Origin: Crossaster papposus
Taxonomy: Eukaryota > Echinodermata > Asteroidea > Velatida > Solasteridae
Assembly: GCA_037893245.1 (NCBI GenBank)
Contig: JBAIAA010000413.1
Location: forward strand, 930,001 to 994,000
Direction of reading: 5' to 3'
DNA: 64,000 nucleotides
The notes beneath the pieces were generated by a model, which worked only from the letters and a program-made list of their open reading frames with translations, searched no databases and was not told where the DNA came from. The position numbers and the translations under genes were made by a program. Positions 1-13,122 of the stretch are shown one piece after another; the stretch's first letter is position 1, and each line of letters opens with the position of its first letter.

Positions 1-108
1 GACCCATTTTTCAACCGTAATTTTGTCAAGTCTGCCCTCAGATTGAAGCTCAAAAACCAGGGAGTTGATCCTATGCTATATTTACACAATCCCACCATTT
101 CTTTCACC

Positions 109-123
109 AAACGGCATCCGTTT
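109..123. repeat. Small hairpin AAACGG-CAT-CCGTTT in each full monomer
   Basis: Six-base perfect arms (109-114 and 118-123) with a 3-nt spacer, shown in the first monomer and repeated in each full-length unit. The unit at 4860 has CGGAATCCG, which alters only the spacer. Confidence 0.8.
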
Positions 124-183
124 TCAAAAGAAATTGTGGGGGCACTTTTAATGCAAATGAGCTAGCGTAGAAATGTTCCTTAC

Positions 184-223
184 AATTAGGGTGGTGCACC
201 CTATAGGGTGCACCTGCCTAATT
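184..223. repeat. 40-bp dyad with a perfect 22-bp palindromic core (one per full monomer)
   Basis: Shown in the first monomer. The core at 193-214 reads GGTGCACCCTA followed by its exact reverse complement, with no spacer. Two unpaired positions on each side separate it from outer arms AATTAGG (184-190) and CCTAATT (217-223). Each 20-base arm therefore has two mismatches. The dyad recurs every 486 bp in every full-length unit, about 131 copies, and is absent only from the two 183-bp units. GTGCAC occurs twice within it (194-199 and 208-213). It could extrude a cruciform, form an RNA hairpin if transcribed, or bind a dimeric protein; the sequence does not decide which. Confidence 0.95.
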
Positions 224-330
224 CAAGTCCCATTGAAAACAGTGTAAAATCAACAATGTTCACGACCAAGTTTCTTGCACACCGACATCACTGGGGTTTC
301 TCAAACAACAATCAGATTATTGTCTTGGTC

Positions 331-390
331 TTTATCTTTCCATTTCTTTTCAATTTTTAGTAGGTTAGCCAATTACATTTTTTAATATTC
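331..390. other. T-rich/AT-rich tract of the monomer
   Basis: This stretch of the first monomer contains CTTTATCTTTCC, CATTTCTTTTC, AATTTTTAG and ACATTTTTTAATATTC and is the most A+T-rich part of the unit. The boundary of the 303-bp deletion (about 362-364) and the junction of the 5.8-kb duplication (337-381) both fall in it. It may be bent or easily unwound; no function can be assigned from sequence. Confidence 0.5.
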
Positions 391-443
391 ACACCGAAAG
401 AAACACACCTCCCGAAAAGTGATACTTCCCGAGCCTGCAAGCA

Positions 444-460
444 GCCATTTTACAAATGGC
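444..460. repeat. Small hairpin GCCATTT-TAC-AAATGGC in each monomer
   Basis: Seven-base perfect arms (444-450 and 454-460) with a 3-nt spacer, retained in the truncated units as well. Rare changes hit the arms: AAATTGCATC near 17162, AGCCAATTT near 47465 and CATTTCACAAA near 48440. Confidence 0.8.
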
Positions 461-486
461 ATCCCTCCACGTTCTAGGGCAATTAG

Positions 487-971
487 GACCCATTTTTCAA
501 CCGTAATTTTGTCAAGTCTGCCCTCAGATTGAAGCTCAAAAACCAGGGAGTTGATCCTATGCTATATTTACACAATCCCATCATTTCTTTCACCAAACGG
601 CATCCGTTTTCAAAAGAAATTGTGGGGGCACTTTTAATGCGAATGAGCTAGCGTAGAAATGTTCCTTACAATTAGGGTGGTGCACCCTATAGGGTGCACC
701 TGCCTAATTCAATCCCATTGAAAACAGTGTAAAATCAACAATGTTCACGACCAAGTTTCTTGCACACCGACATCACTGGGGTTTCTCAAACAACAATCAG
801 ATTATTGTCTTGGTCTTTATCTTTCCATTTCTTTTCAATTTTTAGTAGGTTAGCCAATTACATTTTTTAATATTCACACCGAAAGAAACACACCTCCCGA
901 AAAGTGATACTTCCCGAGCCTGCAAGCAGCCATTTTACAAATGGCATCCCTCCACGTTCTAGGGCAATTAG
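487..971 (+). repeat. Variant monomer, 485 bp (one-base deletion)
   Basis: AATTCAATCCC replaces AATTCAAGTCCC, losing one G near 712. Two other private changes are CCCATCATTT near 578-587 and ATGCGAATG near 638. This is the only one-base indel in the window that does not lie in a homopolymer run. Confidence 0.9.
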
Positions 972-3900
972 GACCCATTTTTCAACCGTAATTTTGTCAA
1001 GTCTGCCCTCAGATTGAAGCTCAAAAACCAGGGAGTTGATCCTATGCTATATTTACACAATCCCACCATTTCTTTCACCAAACGGCATCCGTTTTCAAAA
1101 GAAATTGTGGGGGCACTTTTAATGCAAATGAGCTAGCGTAGAAATGTTCCTTACAATTAGGGTGGTGCACCCTATAGGGTGCACCTGCCTAATTCAAGTC
1201 CCATTGAAAACAGTGTAAAATCAACAATGTTCACGACCAAGTTTCTTGCACACCGACATCACTGGGGTTTCTCAAACAACAATCAGATTATTGTCTTGGT
1301 CTTTATCTTTCCATTTCTTTTCAATTTTTAGTAGGTTAGCCAATTACATTTTTTAATATTCACACCGAAAGAAACACACCTCCCGAAAAGTGATACTTCC
1401 CGAGCCTGCAAGCAGCCATTTTACAAATGGCATCCCTCCACGTTCTAGGGCAATTAGGACCCATTTTTCAACCGTAATTTTGTCAAGTCTGCCCTCAGAT
1501 TGAAGCTCAAAAACCAGGGAGTTGATCCTATGCTATATTTACACAATCCCACCATTTCTTTCACCAAACGGCATCCGTTTTCAAAAGAAATTGTGGGGGC
1601 ACTTTTAATGCAAATGAGCTAGCGTAGAAATGTTCCTTACAATTAGGGTGGTGCACCCTATAGGGTGCACCTGCCTAATTCAAGTCCCATTGAAAACAGT
1701 GTAAAATCAACAATGTTCACGACCAAGTTTCTTGCACACCGACATCACTGGGGTTTCTCAAACAACAATCAGATTATTGTCTTGGTCTTTATCTTTCCAT
1801 TTCTTTTCAATTTTTAGTAGGTTAGCCAATTACATTTTTTAATATTCACACCGAAAGAAACACACCTCCCGAAAAGTGATACTTCCCGAGCCTGCAAGCA
1901 GCCATTTTACAAATGGCATCCCTCCACGTTCTAGGGCAATTAGGACCCATTTTTCAACCGTAATTTTGTCAAGTCTGCCCTCGGATTGAAGCTCAAAAAC
2001 CAGGGAGTTGATCCAATGCTATATTTACACAATCCCACCATTTCTTTCACCAAACGGCATCCGTTTTCAAAAGAAATTGTGGGGGCACTTTTAATGCAAA
2101 TGAGCTAGCGTAGAAATGTTTCTTACAATTAGGGTGGTGCACCCTATAGGGTGCACCTGCCTAATTCAAGTCCAATTGAAAAGAGTGTAAAATCAACAAT
2201 GTTCACGACCAAGTTTCTTGCACACCGACATCACTGGGGTTTCTCAAACAACAATCAGATTATTGTCTTGGTCTTTATCTGTCCATTTCTTTTCAATTTT
2301 TAGTAGGTTAGCCAATTACATTTTTTAATATTCACACCGAAAGAAACACACCTCCCGAAAAGTGATACTTCCCGAGCCTGCAAGCAGCCATTTTACAAAT
2401 GGCATCCCTCCACGTTCTAGGGCAATTAGGACCCATTTTTCAACCGTAATTTTGTCAAGTCTGCCCTCAGATTGAAGCTCAAAAACCAGGGAGTTGATCC
2501 TATGCTATATTTACACAATCCCACCATTTCTTTCACCAAACGGCATCCGTTTTCAAAAGAAATTGTGGGGGCACTTTTAATGCAAATGAGCTAGCGTAGA
2601 AATGTTCCTTACAATTAGGGTGGTGCACCCTATAGGGTGCACCTGCCTAATTCAAGTCCCATTGAAAACAGTGTAAAATCAACAATGTTCACGACCAAGT
2701 TTCTTGCACACCGACATCACTGGGGTTTCTCAAACAACAATCAGATTATTGTCTTGGTCTTTATCTTTCCATTTCTTTTCAATTTTTAGTAGGTTAGCTA
2801 ATTACATTTTTTAATATTCACACCGAAAGAAACACACCTCCCGAAAAGTGATACTTCCCGAGCCTGCAAGCAGCCATTTTACAAATGGCATCCCTCCACG
2901 TTCTAGGGCAATTAGGACCCATTTTTCAACCGTAATTTTGTCAAGTCTGCCCTCAGATTGAAGCTCAAAAACCAGGGAGTTGATTCTATGCTATATTTAC
3001 ACAATCCCACCATTTCTTTCACCAAACGGCATCCGTTTTCAAAAGAAATTGTGGGGGCACTTTTAATGCAAATGAGCTAGCGTAGAAATGTTCCTTACAA
3101 TTAGGGTGGTGCACCCTATAGGGTGCACCTGCCTAATTCAAGTCCCATTGAAAAGAGTGTAAAATCAACAATGTTCACGACCAAGTTTCTTGCACACCGA
3201 CATCACTGGGGTTTCTCAAACAACAATCAGATTATTGTCTTGGTCTTTATCTTTCCATTTCTTTTCAATTTTTAGTAGGTTAGCCAATTACATTTTTTAA
3301 TATTCACACCGAAAGAAACACACCTCCCGAAAAGTGATACTTCCCGAGCCTGCAAGCAGCCATTTTACAAATGGCATCCCTCCACGTTCTAGGGCAATTA
3401 GGACCCATTTTTCAACCGTAATTTTGTCAAGTCTGCCCTCAGATTGAAGCTCAAAAACCAGGGAGTTGATCCTATGCTATATTTACACAATCCCACCATT
3501 TCTTTCACCAAACGGCATCCGTTTTCAAAAGAAATTGTGGGGGCACTTTTAATGCAAATGAGCTAGCGTAGAAATGTTCCTTACAATTAGGGTGGTGCAC
3601 CCTATAGGGTGCACCTGCCTAATTCAAGTCCAATTGAAAAGAGTGTAAAATCAACAATGTTCACGACCAAGTTTCTTGCACACCGACATCACTGGGGTTT
3701 CTCAAACAACAATCAGATTATTGTCTTGGTCTTTATCTTTCCATTTCTTTTCAATTTTTAGTAGGTTAGCCAATTACATTTTTTAATATTCACACCGAAA
3801 GAAACACACCTCCCGAAAAGTGATACTTCCCGAGCCTGCAAGCAGCCATTTTACAAATGGCATCCCTCCACGTTCTAGGGCAATTAGGACCCATTTTTCA

Positions 3901-6317
3901 ACCGTAATTTTGTCAAGTCTGCCCTCGGATTGAAGCTCAAAAACCAGGGAGTTGATCCAATGCTATATTTACACAATCCCACCATTTCTTTCACCAAACG
4001 GCATCCGTTTTCAAAAGAAATTGTGGGGGCACTTTTAATGCAAATGAGCTAGCGTAGAAATGTTCCTTACAATTAGGGTGGTGCACCCTATAGGGTGCAC
4101 CTGCCTAATTCAAGTCCAATTGAAAAGAGTGTAAAATCAACAATGTTCACGACCAAGTTTCTTGCACACCGACATCACTGGGGTTTCTCAAACAACAATC
4201 AGATTATTGTCTTGGTCTTTATCTTTCCATTTATTTTCAATTTTTAGTAGGTTAGCCAATTACATTTTTTAATATTCACACCGAAAGAAACACACCTCCC
4301 GAAAAGTGATACTTCCCGAGCCTGCAAGCAGCCATTTTACAAATGGCATCCATCCACGTTCTAGGGCAATTAGGACCCATTTTTCAACCGTAATTTTGTC
4401 AAGTCTGCCCTCAGATTGAAGCTCAAAAACCAGGGAGTTGATCCTATGCTATATTTACACAATCCCACCATTTCTTTCACCAAACGGCATCCGTTTTCAA
4501 AAGAAATTGTGGGGGCACTTTTAATGCAAATGAGCTAGCGTAGAAATGTTCCTTACAATTAGGGTGGTGCACCCTATAGGGTGCACCTGCCTAATTCAAG
4601 TCCCATTGAAAAGAGTGTAAAATCAACAATGTTCACGACCAAGTTTCTTGCACACCGACATCACTGGGGTTTCTCAAACAACAATCAGATTATTGTCTTG
4701 GTCTTTATCTTTCCATTTCTTTTCAATTTTTAGTAGGTTAGCCAATTACATTTTTTAATATTCACACCGAAAGAAACACACCTCCCGAAAAGTGATACTT
4801 CCCGAGCCTGCAAGCAGCCATTTTACAAATGGCATCCCTCCACGTTCTAGGGCAATTAGGACCCATTTTTCAACCGTAATTTTGTCAAGTCTGCCCTCAG
4901 ATTGAAGCTCAAAAACCAGGGAGTTGATCCTATGCTATATTTACACAATCCCACCATTTCTTTCACCAAACGGAATCCGTTTTCAAAAGAAATTGTGGGG
5001 GCACTTTTAATGCAAATGAGCTAGCGTAGAAATGTTCCTTACAATTAGGGTGGTGCACCCTATAGGGTGCACCTGCCTAATTCAAGTCCCATTGAAAACA
5101 GTGTAAAATCAACAATGTTCACGACCAAGTTTCTTGCACACCGACATCACTGGGGTTTCTCAAACAACAATCAGATTATTGTCTTGGTCTTTATCTTTCC
5201 ATTTCTTTTCAATTTTTAGTAGGTTAGCCAATTACATTTTTTAATATTCACACCGAAAGAAACACACCTCCCGAAAAGTGATACTTCCCGAGCCTGCAAG
5301 CAGCCATTTTACAAATGGCATCCCTCCACGTTCTAGGGCAATTAGGACCCATTTTTCAACCGTAATTTTGTCAAGTCTGCCCTCAGATTGAAGCTCAAAA
5401 ACCAGGGAGTTGATCCTATGCTATATTTACACAATCCCACCATTTCTTTCACCAAACGGCATCCGTTTTCAAAAGAAATTGTGGGGGCACTTTTAATGCA
5501 AATGAGCTAGCGTAGAAATGTTCCTTACAATTAGGGTGGTGCACCCTATAGGGTGCACCTGCCTAATTCAAGTCCCATTGAAAACAGTGTAAAATCAACA
5601 ATGTTCACGACCAAGTTTCTTGCACACCGACATCACTGGGGTTTCTCAAACAACAATCAGATTATTGTCTTGGTCTTTATCTTTCCATTTCTTTTCAATT
5701 TTTAGTAGGTTAGCCAATTACATTTTTTAATATTCACACCGAAAGAAACACACCTCCCGAAAAGTGATACTTCCCGAGCCTGCAAGCAGCCATTTTACAA
5801 ATGGCATCCCTCCACGTTCTAGGGCAATTAGGACCCATTTTTCAACCGTAATTTTGTCAAATCTGCCCTCAGATTGAAGCTCAAAAACCAGGGAGTTGAT
5901 CCTATGCTATATTTACACAATCCCACCATTTCTTTCACCAAACGGCATCCGTTTTCAAAAGAAATTGTGGGGGCACTTTTAATGCAAATGAGCTAGCGTA
6001 GAAATGTTCCTTACAATTAGGGTGGTGCACCCTATAGGGTGCACCTGCCTAATTCAAGTCCCATTGAAAACAGTGTAAAATCAACAATGTTCACGACCAA
6101 GTTTCTTGCACACCGACATCACTGGGGTTTCTCAAACAACAATCAGATTATTGTCTTGGTCTTTATCTTTCCATTTCTTTTCAATTTTTAGTAGGTTAGC
6201 CAATTACATTTTTTAATATTCACACCGAAAGAAACACACCTCCCGAAAAGTGATACTTCCCGAGCCTGCAAGCAGCCATTTTACAAATGGCATCCCTCCA
6301 CGTTCTAGGGCAATTAG

Positions 6318-6804
6318 GACCCATTTTTCAACCGTAATTTTGTCAAGTCTGCCCTCGGATTGAAGCTCAAAAACCAGGGAGTTGATCCAATGCTATATTT
6401 ACACAATCCCACCATTTCTTTCACCAAACGGCATCCGTTTTCAAAAGAAATTGTGGGGGCACTTTTAATGCAAATGAGCTAGCGTAGAAATGTTCCTTAC
6501 AATTAGGGTGGTGCACCCTATAGGGTGCACCTGCCTAATTCAAGTCCAATTGAAAAGAGTGTAAAATCAACAATGTTCACGACCAAGTTTTCTTGCACAC
6601 CGACATCACTGGGGTTTCTCAAACAACAATCAGATTATTGTCTTGGTCTTTATCTTTCCATTTCTTTTCAATTTTTAGTAGGTTAGCCAATTACATTTTT
6701 TAATATTCACACCGAAAGAAACACACCTCCCGAAAAGTGATACTTCCCGAGCCTGCAAGCAGCCATTTTACAAATGGCATCCCTCCACGTTCTAGGGCAA
6801 TTAG
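6318..6804 (+). repeat. Variant monomer, 487 bp (extra T)
   Basis: The TTT run at monomer positions 271-273 is TTTT at 6588-6591. Otherwise this is a CG/CCAATG/CCAATT/AAAAG-type unit. A homopolymer length change like this may be real slippage or a sequencing error. Confidence 0.85.
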
Positions 6805-9800
6805 GACCCATTTTTCAACCGTAATTTTGTCAAGTCTGCCCTCAGATTGAAGCTCAAAAACCAGGGAGTTGATCCTATGCTATATTTACACAATCCCACC
6901 ATTTCTTTCACCAAACGGCATCCGTTTTCAAAAGAAATTGTGGGGGCACTTTTAATGCAAATGAGCTAGCGTAGAAATGTTCCTTACAATTAGGGTGGTG
7001 CACCCTATAGGGTGCACCTGCCTAATTCAAGTCCCATTGAAAAGAGTGTAAAATCAACAATGTTCACGACCAAGTTTCTTGCACACCGACATCACTGGGG
7101 TTTCTCAAACAACAATCAGATTATTGTCTTGGTCTTTATCTTTCCATTTCTTTTCAATTTTTAGTAGGTTAGCTAATTACATTTTTTAATATTCACACCG
7201 AAAGAAACACACCTCCCGAAAAGTGATACTTCCCGAGCCTGCAAGCAGCCATTTTACAAATGGCATCCCTCCACGTTCTAGGGCAATTAGGACCCATTTT
7301 TCAACCGTAATTTTGTCAAGTCTGCCCTCAGATTGAAGCTCAAAAACCAGGGAGTTGATTCTATGCTATATTTACACAATCCCACCATTTCTTTCACCAA
7401 ACGGCATCCGTTTTCAAAAGAAATTGTGGGGGCACTTTTAATGCAAATGAGCTAGCGTAGAAATGTTCCTTACAATTAGGGTGGTGCACCCTATAGGGTG
7501 CACCTGCCTAATTCAAGTCCCATTGAAAAGAGTGTAAAATCAACAATGTTCACGACCAAGTTTCTTGCACACCGACATCACTGGGGTTTCTCAAACAACA
7601 ATCAGATTATTGTCTTGGTCTTTATCTTTCCATTTCTTTTCAATTTTTAGTAGGTTAGCCAATTACATTTTTTAATATTCACACCGAAAGAAACACACCT
7701 CCCGAAAAGTGATACTTCCCGAGCCTGCAAGCAGCCATTTTACAAATGGCATCCCTCCACGTTCTAGGGCAATTAGGACCCATTTTTCAACCGTAATTTT
7801 GTCAAGTTTGCCCTCAGATTGAAGCTCAAAAACCAGGGAGTTGATCCTATGCTATATTTACACAATCCCACCATTTCTTTCACCAAACGGCATCCGTTTT
7901 CAAAAGAAATTGTGGGGGCACTTTTAATGCAAATGAGCTAGCGTAGAAATGTTCCTTACAATTAGGGTGGTGCACCCTATAGGGTGCACCTGCCTAATTC
8001 AAGTCCCATTGAAAAGAGTGTAAAATCAACAATGTTCACGACCAAGTTTCTTGCACACCGACATCACTGGGGTTTCTCAAACAACAATCAGATTATTGTC
8101 TTGGTCTTTATCTTTCCATTTCTTTTCAATTTTTAGTAGGTTAGCTAATTACATTTTTTAATATTCACACCGAAAGAAACACACCTCCCGAAAAGTGATA
8201 CTTCCCGAGCCTGCAAGCAGCCATTTTACAAATGGCATCCCTCCACGTTCTAGGGCAATTAGGACCCATTTTTCAACCGTAATTTTGTCAAGTCTGCCCT
8301 CAGATTGAAGCTCAAAAACCAGGGAGTTGATTCTATGCTATATTTACACAATCCCACCATTTCTTTCACCAAACGGCATCCGTTTTCAAAAGAAATTGTG
8401 GGGGCACTTTTAATGCAAATGAGCTAGCGTAGAAATGTTCCTTACAATTAGGGTGGTGCACCCTATAGGGTGCACCTGCCTAATTCAAGTCCCATTGAAA
8501 AGAGTGTAAAATCAACAATGTTCACGACCAAGTTTCTTGCACACCGACATCACTGGGGTTTCTCAAACAACAATCAGATTATTGTCTTGGTCTTTATCTT
8601 TCCATTTCTTTTCAATTTTTAGTAGGTTAGCCAATTACATTTTTTAATATTCACACCGAAAGAAACACACCTCCCGAAAAGTGATACTTCCCGAGCCTGC
8701 AAGCAGCCATTTTACAAATGGCATCCCTCCACGTTCTAGGGCAATTAGGACCCATTTTTCAACCGTAATTTTGTCAAGTTTGCCCTCAGATTGAAGCTCA
8801 AAAACCAGGGAGTTGATCCTATGCTATATTTACACAATCCCACCATTTCTTTCACCAAACGGCATCCGTTTTCAAAAGAAATTGTGGGGGCACTTTTAAT
8901 GCAAATGAGCTAGCGTAGAAATGTTCCTTACAATTAGGGTGGTGCACCCTATAGGGTGCACCTGCCTAATTCAAGTCCAATTGAAAAGAGTGTAAAATCA
9001 ACAATGTTCACGACCAAGTTTCTTGCACACCTACATCACTGGGGTTTCTCAAACAACAATCAGATTATTGTCTTGGTCTTTATCTTTCCATTTCTTTTCA
9101 ATTTTTAGTAGGTTAGCCAATTACATTTTTTAATATTCACACCGAAAGAAACACACCTCCCGAAAAGTGATACTTCCCGAGCCTGCAAGCAGCCATTTTA
9201 CAAATGGCATCCCTCCACGTTCTAGGGCAATTAGGACCCATTTTTCAACCGTAATTTTGTCAAGTCTGCCCTCGGATTGAAGCTCAAAAACCAGGGAGTT
9301 GATCCAATGCTATATTTACACAATCCCACCATTTCTTTCACCAAACGGCATCCGTTTTCAAAAGAAATTGTGGGGGCACTTTTAATGCAAATGAGCTAGC
9401 GTAGAAATGTTCCTTACAATTAGGGTGGTGCACCCTATAGGGTGCACCTGCCTAATTCAAGTCCAATTGAAAAGAGTGTAAAATCAACAATGTTCACGAC
9501 CAAGTTTCTTGCACACCGACATCACTGGGGTTTCTCAAACAACAATCAGATTATTGTCTTGGTCTTTATCTTTCCATTTCTTTTCAATTTTTAGTAGGTT
9601 AGCCAATTACATTTTTTAATATTCACACCGAAAGAAACACACCTCCCGAAAAGTGATACTTCCCGAGCCTGCAAGCAGCCATTTTACAAATGGCATCCCT
9701 CCACGTTCTAGGGCAATTAGGACCCATTTTTCAACCGTAATTTTGTCAAGTCTGCCCTCAGATTGAAGCTCAAAAACCAGGGAGTTGATCCTATGCTATA

Positions 9801-12800
9801 TTTACACAATCCCACCATTTCTTTCACCAAACGGCATCCGTTTTCAAAAGAAATTGTGGGGGCACTTTTAATGCAAATGAGCTAGCGTAGAAATGTTCCT
9901 TACAATTAGGGTGGTGCACCCTATAGGGTGCACCTGCCTAATTCAAGTCCCATTGAAAACAGTGTAAAATCAACAATGTTCACGACCAAGTTTCTTGCAC
10001 ACCGACATCACTGGGGTTTCTCAAACAACAATCAGATTATTGTCTTGGTCTTTATCTTTCCATTTCTTTTTAATTTTTAGTAGGTTAGCCAATTACATTT
10101 TTTAATATTCACACCGAAAGAAACACACCTCCCGAAAAGTGATACTTCCCGAGCCTGCAAGCAGCCATTTTACAAATGGCATCCCTCCACGTTCTAGGGC
10201 AATTAGGACCCATTTTTCAACCGTAATTTTGTCAAGTCTGCCCTCGGATTGAAGCTCAAAAACCAGGGAGTTGATCCAATGCTATATTTACACAATCCCA
10301 CCATTTCTTTCACCAAACGGCATCCGTTTTCAAAAGAAATTGTGGGGGCACTTTTAATGCAAATGAGCTAGCGTAGAAATGTTCCTTACAATTAGGGTGG
10401 TGCACCCTATAGGGTGCACCTGCCTAATTCAAGTCCAATTGAAAAGAGTGTAAAATCAACAATGTTCACGACCAAGTTTCTTGCACACCGACATCACTGG
10501 GGTTTCTCAAACAACAATCAGATTATTGTCTTGGTCTTTATCTTTCCATTTCTTTTCAATTTTTAGTAGGTTAGCCAATTACATTTTTTAATATTCACAC
10601 CGAAAGAAACACACCTCCCGAAAAGTGATACTTCCCGAGCCTGCAAGCAGCCATTTTACAAATGGCATCCCTCCACGTTCTAGGGCAATTAGGACCCATT
10701 TTTCAACCGTAATTTTGTCAAGTCTGCCCTCAGATTGAAGCTCAAAAACCAGGGAGTTGATCCTATGCTATATTTACACAATCCCACCATTTCTTTCACC
10801 AAACGGCATCCGTTTTCAAAAGAAATTGTGGGGGCACTTTTAATGCAAATGAGCTAGCGTAGAAATGTTCCTTACAATTAGGGTGGTGCACCCTATAGGG
10901 TGCACCTGCCTAATTCAAGTCCCATTGAAAAGAGTGTAAAATCAACAATGTTCACGACCAAGTTTCTTGCACACCGACATCACTGGGGTTTCTCAAACAA
11001 CAATCAGATTATTGTCTTGGTCTTTATCTTTCCATTTCTTTTCAATTTTTAGTAGGTTAGCCAATTACATTTTTTAATATTCACACCGAAAGAAACACAC
11101 CTCCCGAAAAGTGATACTTCCCGAGCCTGCAAGCAGCCATTTTACAAATGGCATCCCTCCACGTTCTAGGGCAATTAGGACCCATTTTTCAACCGTAATT
11201 TTGTCAAGTCTGCCCTCAGATTGAAGCTCAAAAACCAGGGAGTTGATCCTATGCTATATTTACACAATCCCACCATTTCTTTCACCAAACGGCATCCGTT
11301 TTCAAAAGAAATTGTGGGGGCACTTTTAATGCAAATGAGCTAGCGTAGAAATGTTCCTTACAATTAGGGTGGTGCACCCTATAGGGTGCACCTGCCTAAT
11401 TCAAGTCCCATTGAAAACAGTGTAAAATCAACAATGTTCACGACCAAGTTTCTTGCACACCGACATCACTGGGGTTTCTCAAACAACAATCAGATTATTG
11501 TCTTGGTCTTTATCTTTCCATTTCTTTTCAATTTTTAGTAGGTTAGCCAATTACATTTTTTAATATTCACACCGAAAGAAACACACCTCCCGAAAAGTGA
11601 TACTTCCCGAGCCTGCAAGCAGCCATTTTACAAATGGCATCCCTCCACGTTCTAGGGCAATTAGGACCCATTTTTCAACCGTAATTTTGTCAAGTCTGCC
11701 CTCGGATTGAAGCTCAAAAACCAGGGAGTTGATCCAATGCTATATTTACACAATCCTACCATTTCTTTCACCAAACGGCATCCGTTTTCAAAAGAAATTG
11801 TGGGGGCACTTTTAATGCAAATGAGCTAGCGTAGAAATGTTCCTTACAATTAGGGTGGTGCACCCTATAGGGTGCACCTGCCTAATTCAAGTCCCATTGA
11901 AAACAGTGTAAAATCAACAATGTTCACGACCAAGTTTCTTGCACACCGACATCACTGGGGTTTCTCAAACAACAATCAGATTATTGTCTTGGTCTTTATC
12001 TTTCCATTTCTTTTCAATTTTTAGTAGGTTAGCCAATTACATTTTTTAATATTCACACCGAAAGAAACACACCTCCCGAAAAGTGATACTTCCCGAGCCT
12101 GCAAGCAGCCATTTTACAAATGGCATCCCTCCACGTTCTAGGGCAATTAGGACCCATTTTTCAACCGTAATTTTGTCAAGTCTGCCCTCAGATTGAAGCT
12201 CAAAAACCAGGGAGTTGATCCTATGCTATATTTACACAATCCCACCATTTCTTTCACCAAACGGCATCCGTTTTCAAAAGAAATTGTGGGGGCACTTTTA
12301 ATGCAAATGCGCTAGCGTAGAAATGTTCCTTACAATTAGGGTGGTGCACCCTATAGGGTGCACCTGCCTAATTCAAGTCCCATTGAAAACAGTGTAAAAT
12401 CAACAATGTTCACGACCAAGTTTCTTGCACACCGACATCACTGGGGTTTCTCAAACAACAATCAGATTATTGTCTTGGTCTTTATCTTTCCATTTCTTTT
12501 CAATTTTTAGTAGGTTAGCCAATTACATTTTTTAATATTCACACCGAAAGAAACACACCTCCCGAAAAGTGATACTTCCCGAGCCTGCAAGCAGCCATTT
12601 TACAAATGGCATCCCTCCACGTTCTAGGGCAATTAGGACCCATTTTTCAACCGTAATTTTGTCAAGTCTGCCCTCAGATTGAAGCTCAAAAACCAGGGAG
12701 TTGATCCTATGCTATATTTACACAATCCCACCATTTCTTTCACCAAACGGCATCCGTTTTCAAAAGAAATTGTGGGGGCACTTTTAATGCAAATGAGCTA

Positions 12801-13122
12801 GCGTAGAAATGTTCCTTACAATTAGGGTGGTGCACCCTATAGGGTGCACCTGCCTAATTCAAGTCCCATTGAAAAGAGTGTAAAATCAACAATGTTCACG
12901 ACCAAGTTTCTTGCACACCGACATCACTGGGGTTTCTCAAACAACAATCAGATTATTGTCTTGGTCTTTATCTTTCCATTTCTTTTCAATTTTTAGTAGG
13001 TTAGCCAATTACATTTTTTAATATTCACACCGAAAGAAACACACCTCCCGAAAAGTGATACTTCCCGAGCCTGCAAGCAGCCATTTTACAAATGGCATCC
13101 CTCCACGTTCTAGGGCAATTAG

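Larger units (their letters stand above)
1..9234 (+). repeat. Loose 9-monomer periodicity with a 2-monomer expansion
   Basis: The variant order at 1-3401 (four CA/CCTATG units; a CG/CCAATG/CCAATT unit at 1944; a GTTAGCTAATT unit at 2430; a TTGATTCTATG unit at 2916) recurs nine monomers later, with counterparts at 6318, 6805 and 7291. The second copy then has an extra GTTAGCTAATT/TTGATTCTATG pair (7777 and 8263). The variant CAAGTTTGCC at 7777 and 8749 marks the 972-bp expansion. The two 9-monomer blocks differ at several sites, so this is an older or reworked duplication. Confidence 0.5.

Noticed and set aside
1-486. CENP-B box in the monomer
   Set aside because: Neither strand shows the TTCG....A..CGGG core arrangement. 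The nearby CCCGA motifs (TCCCGAAAAG and TCCCGAGCC) do not fit its spacing.
1-486. 486 bp as three 162-bp ancestral sub-repeats or three nucleosome lengths
   Set aside because: Although 486 = 3 x 162, I could find no internal 162-bp similarity. The only internal direct repeat noted is the 8-bp CAATTAGG at 183-190 and 480-487, spaced 297 bp.
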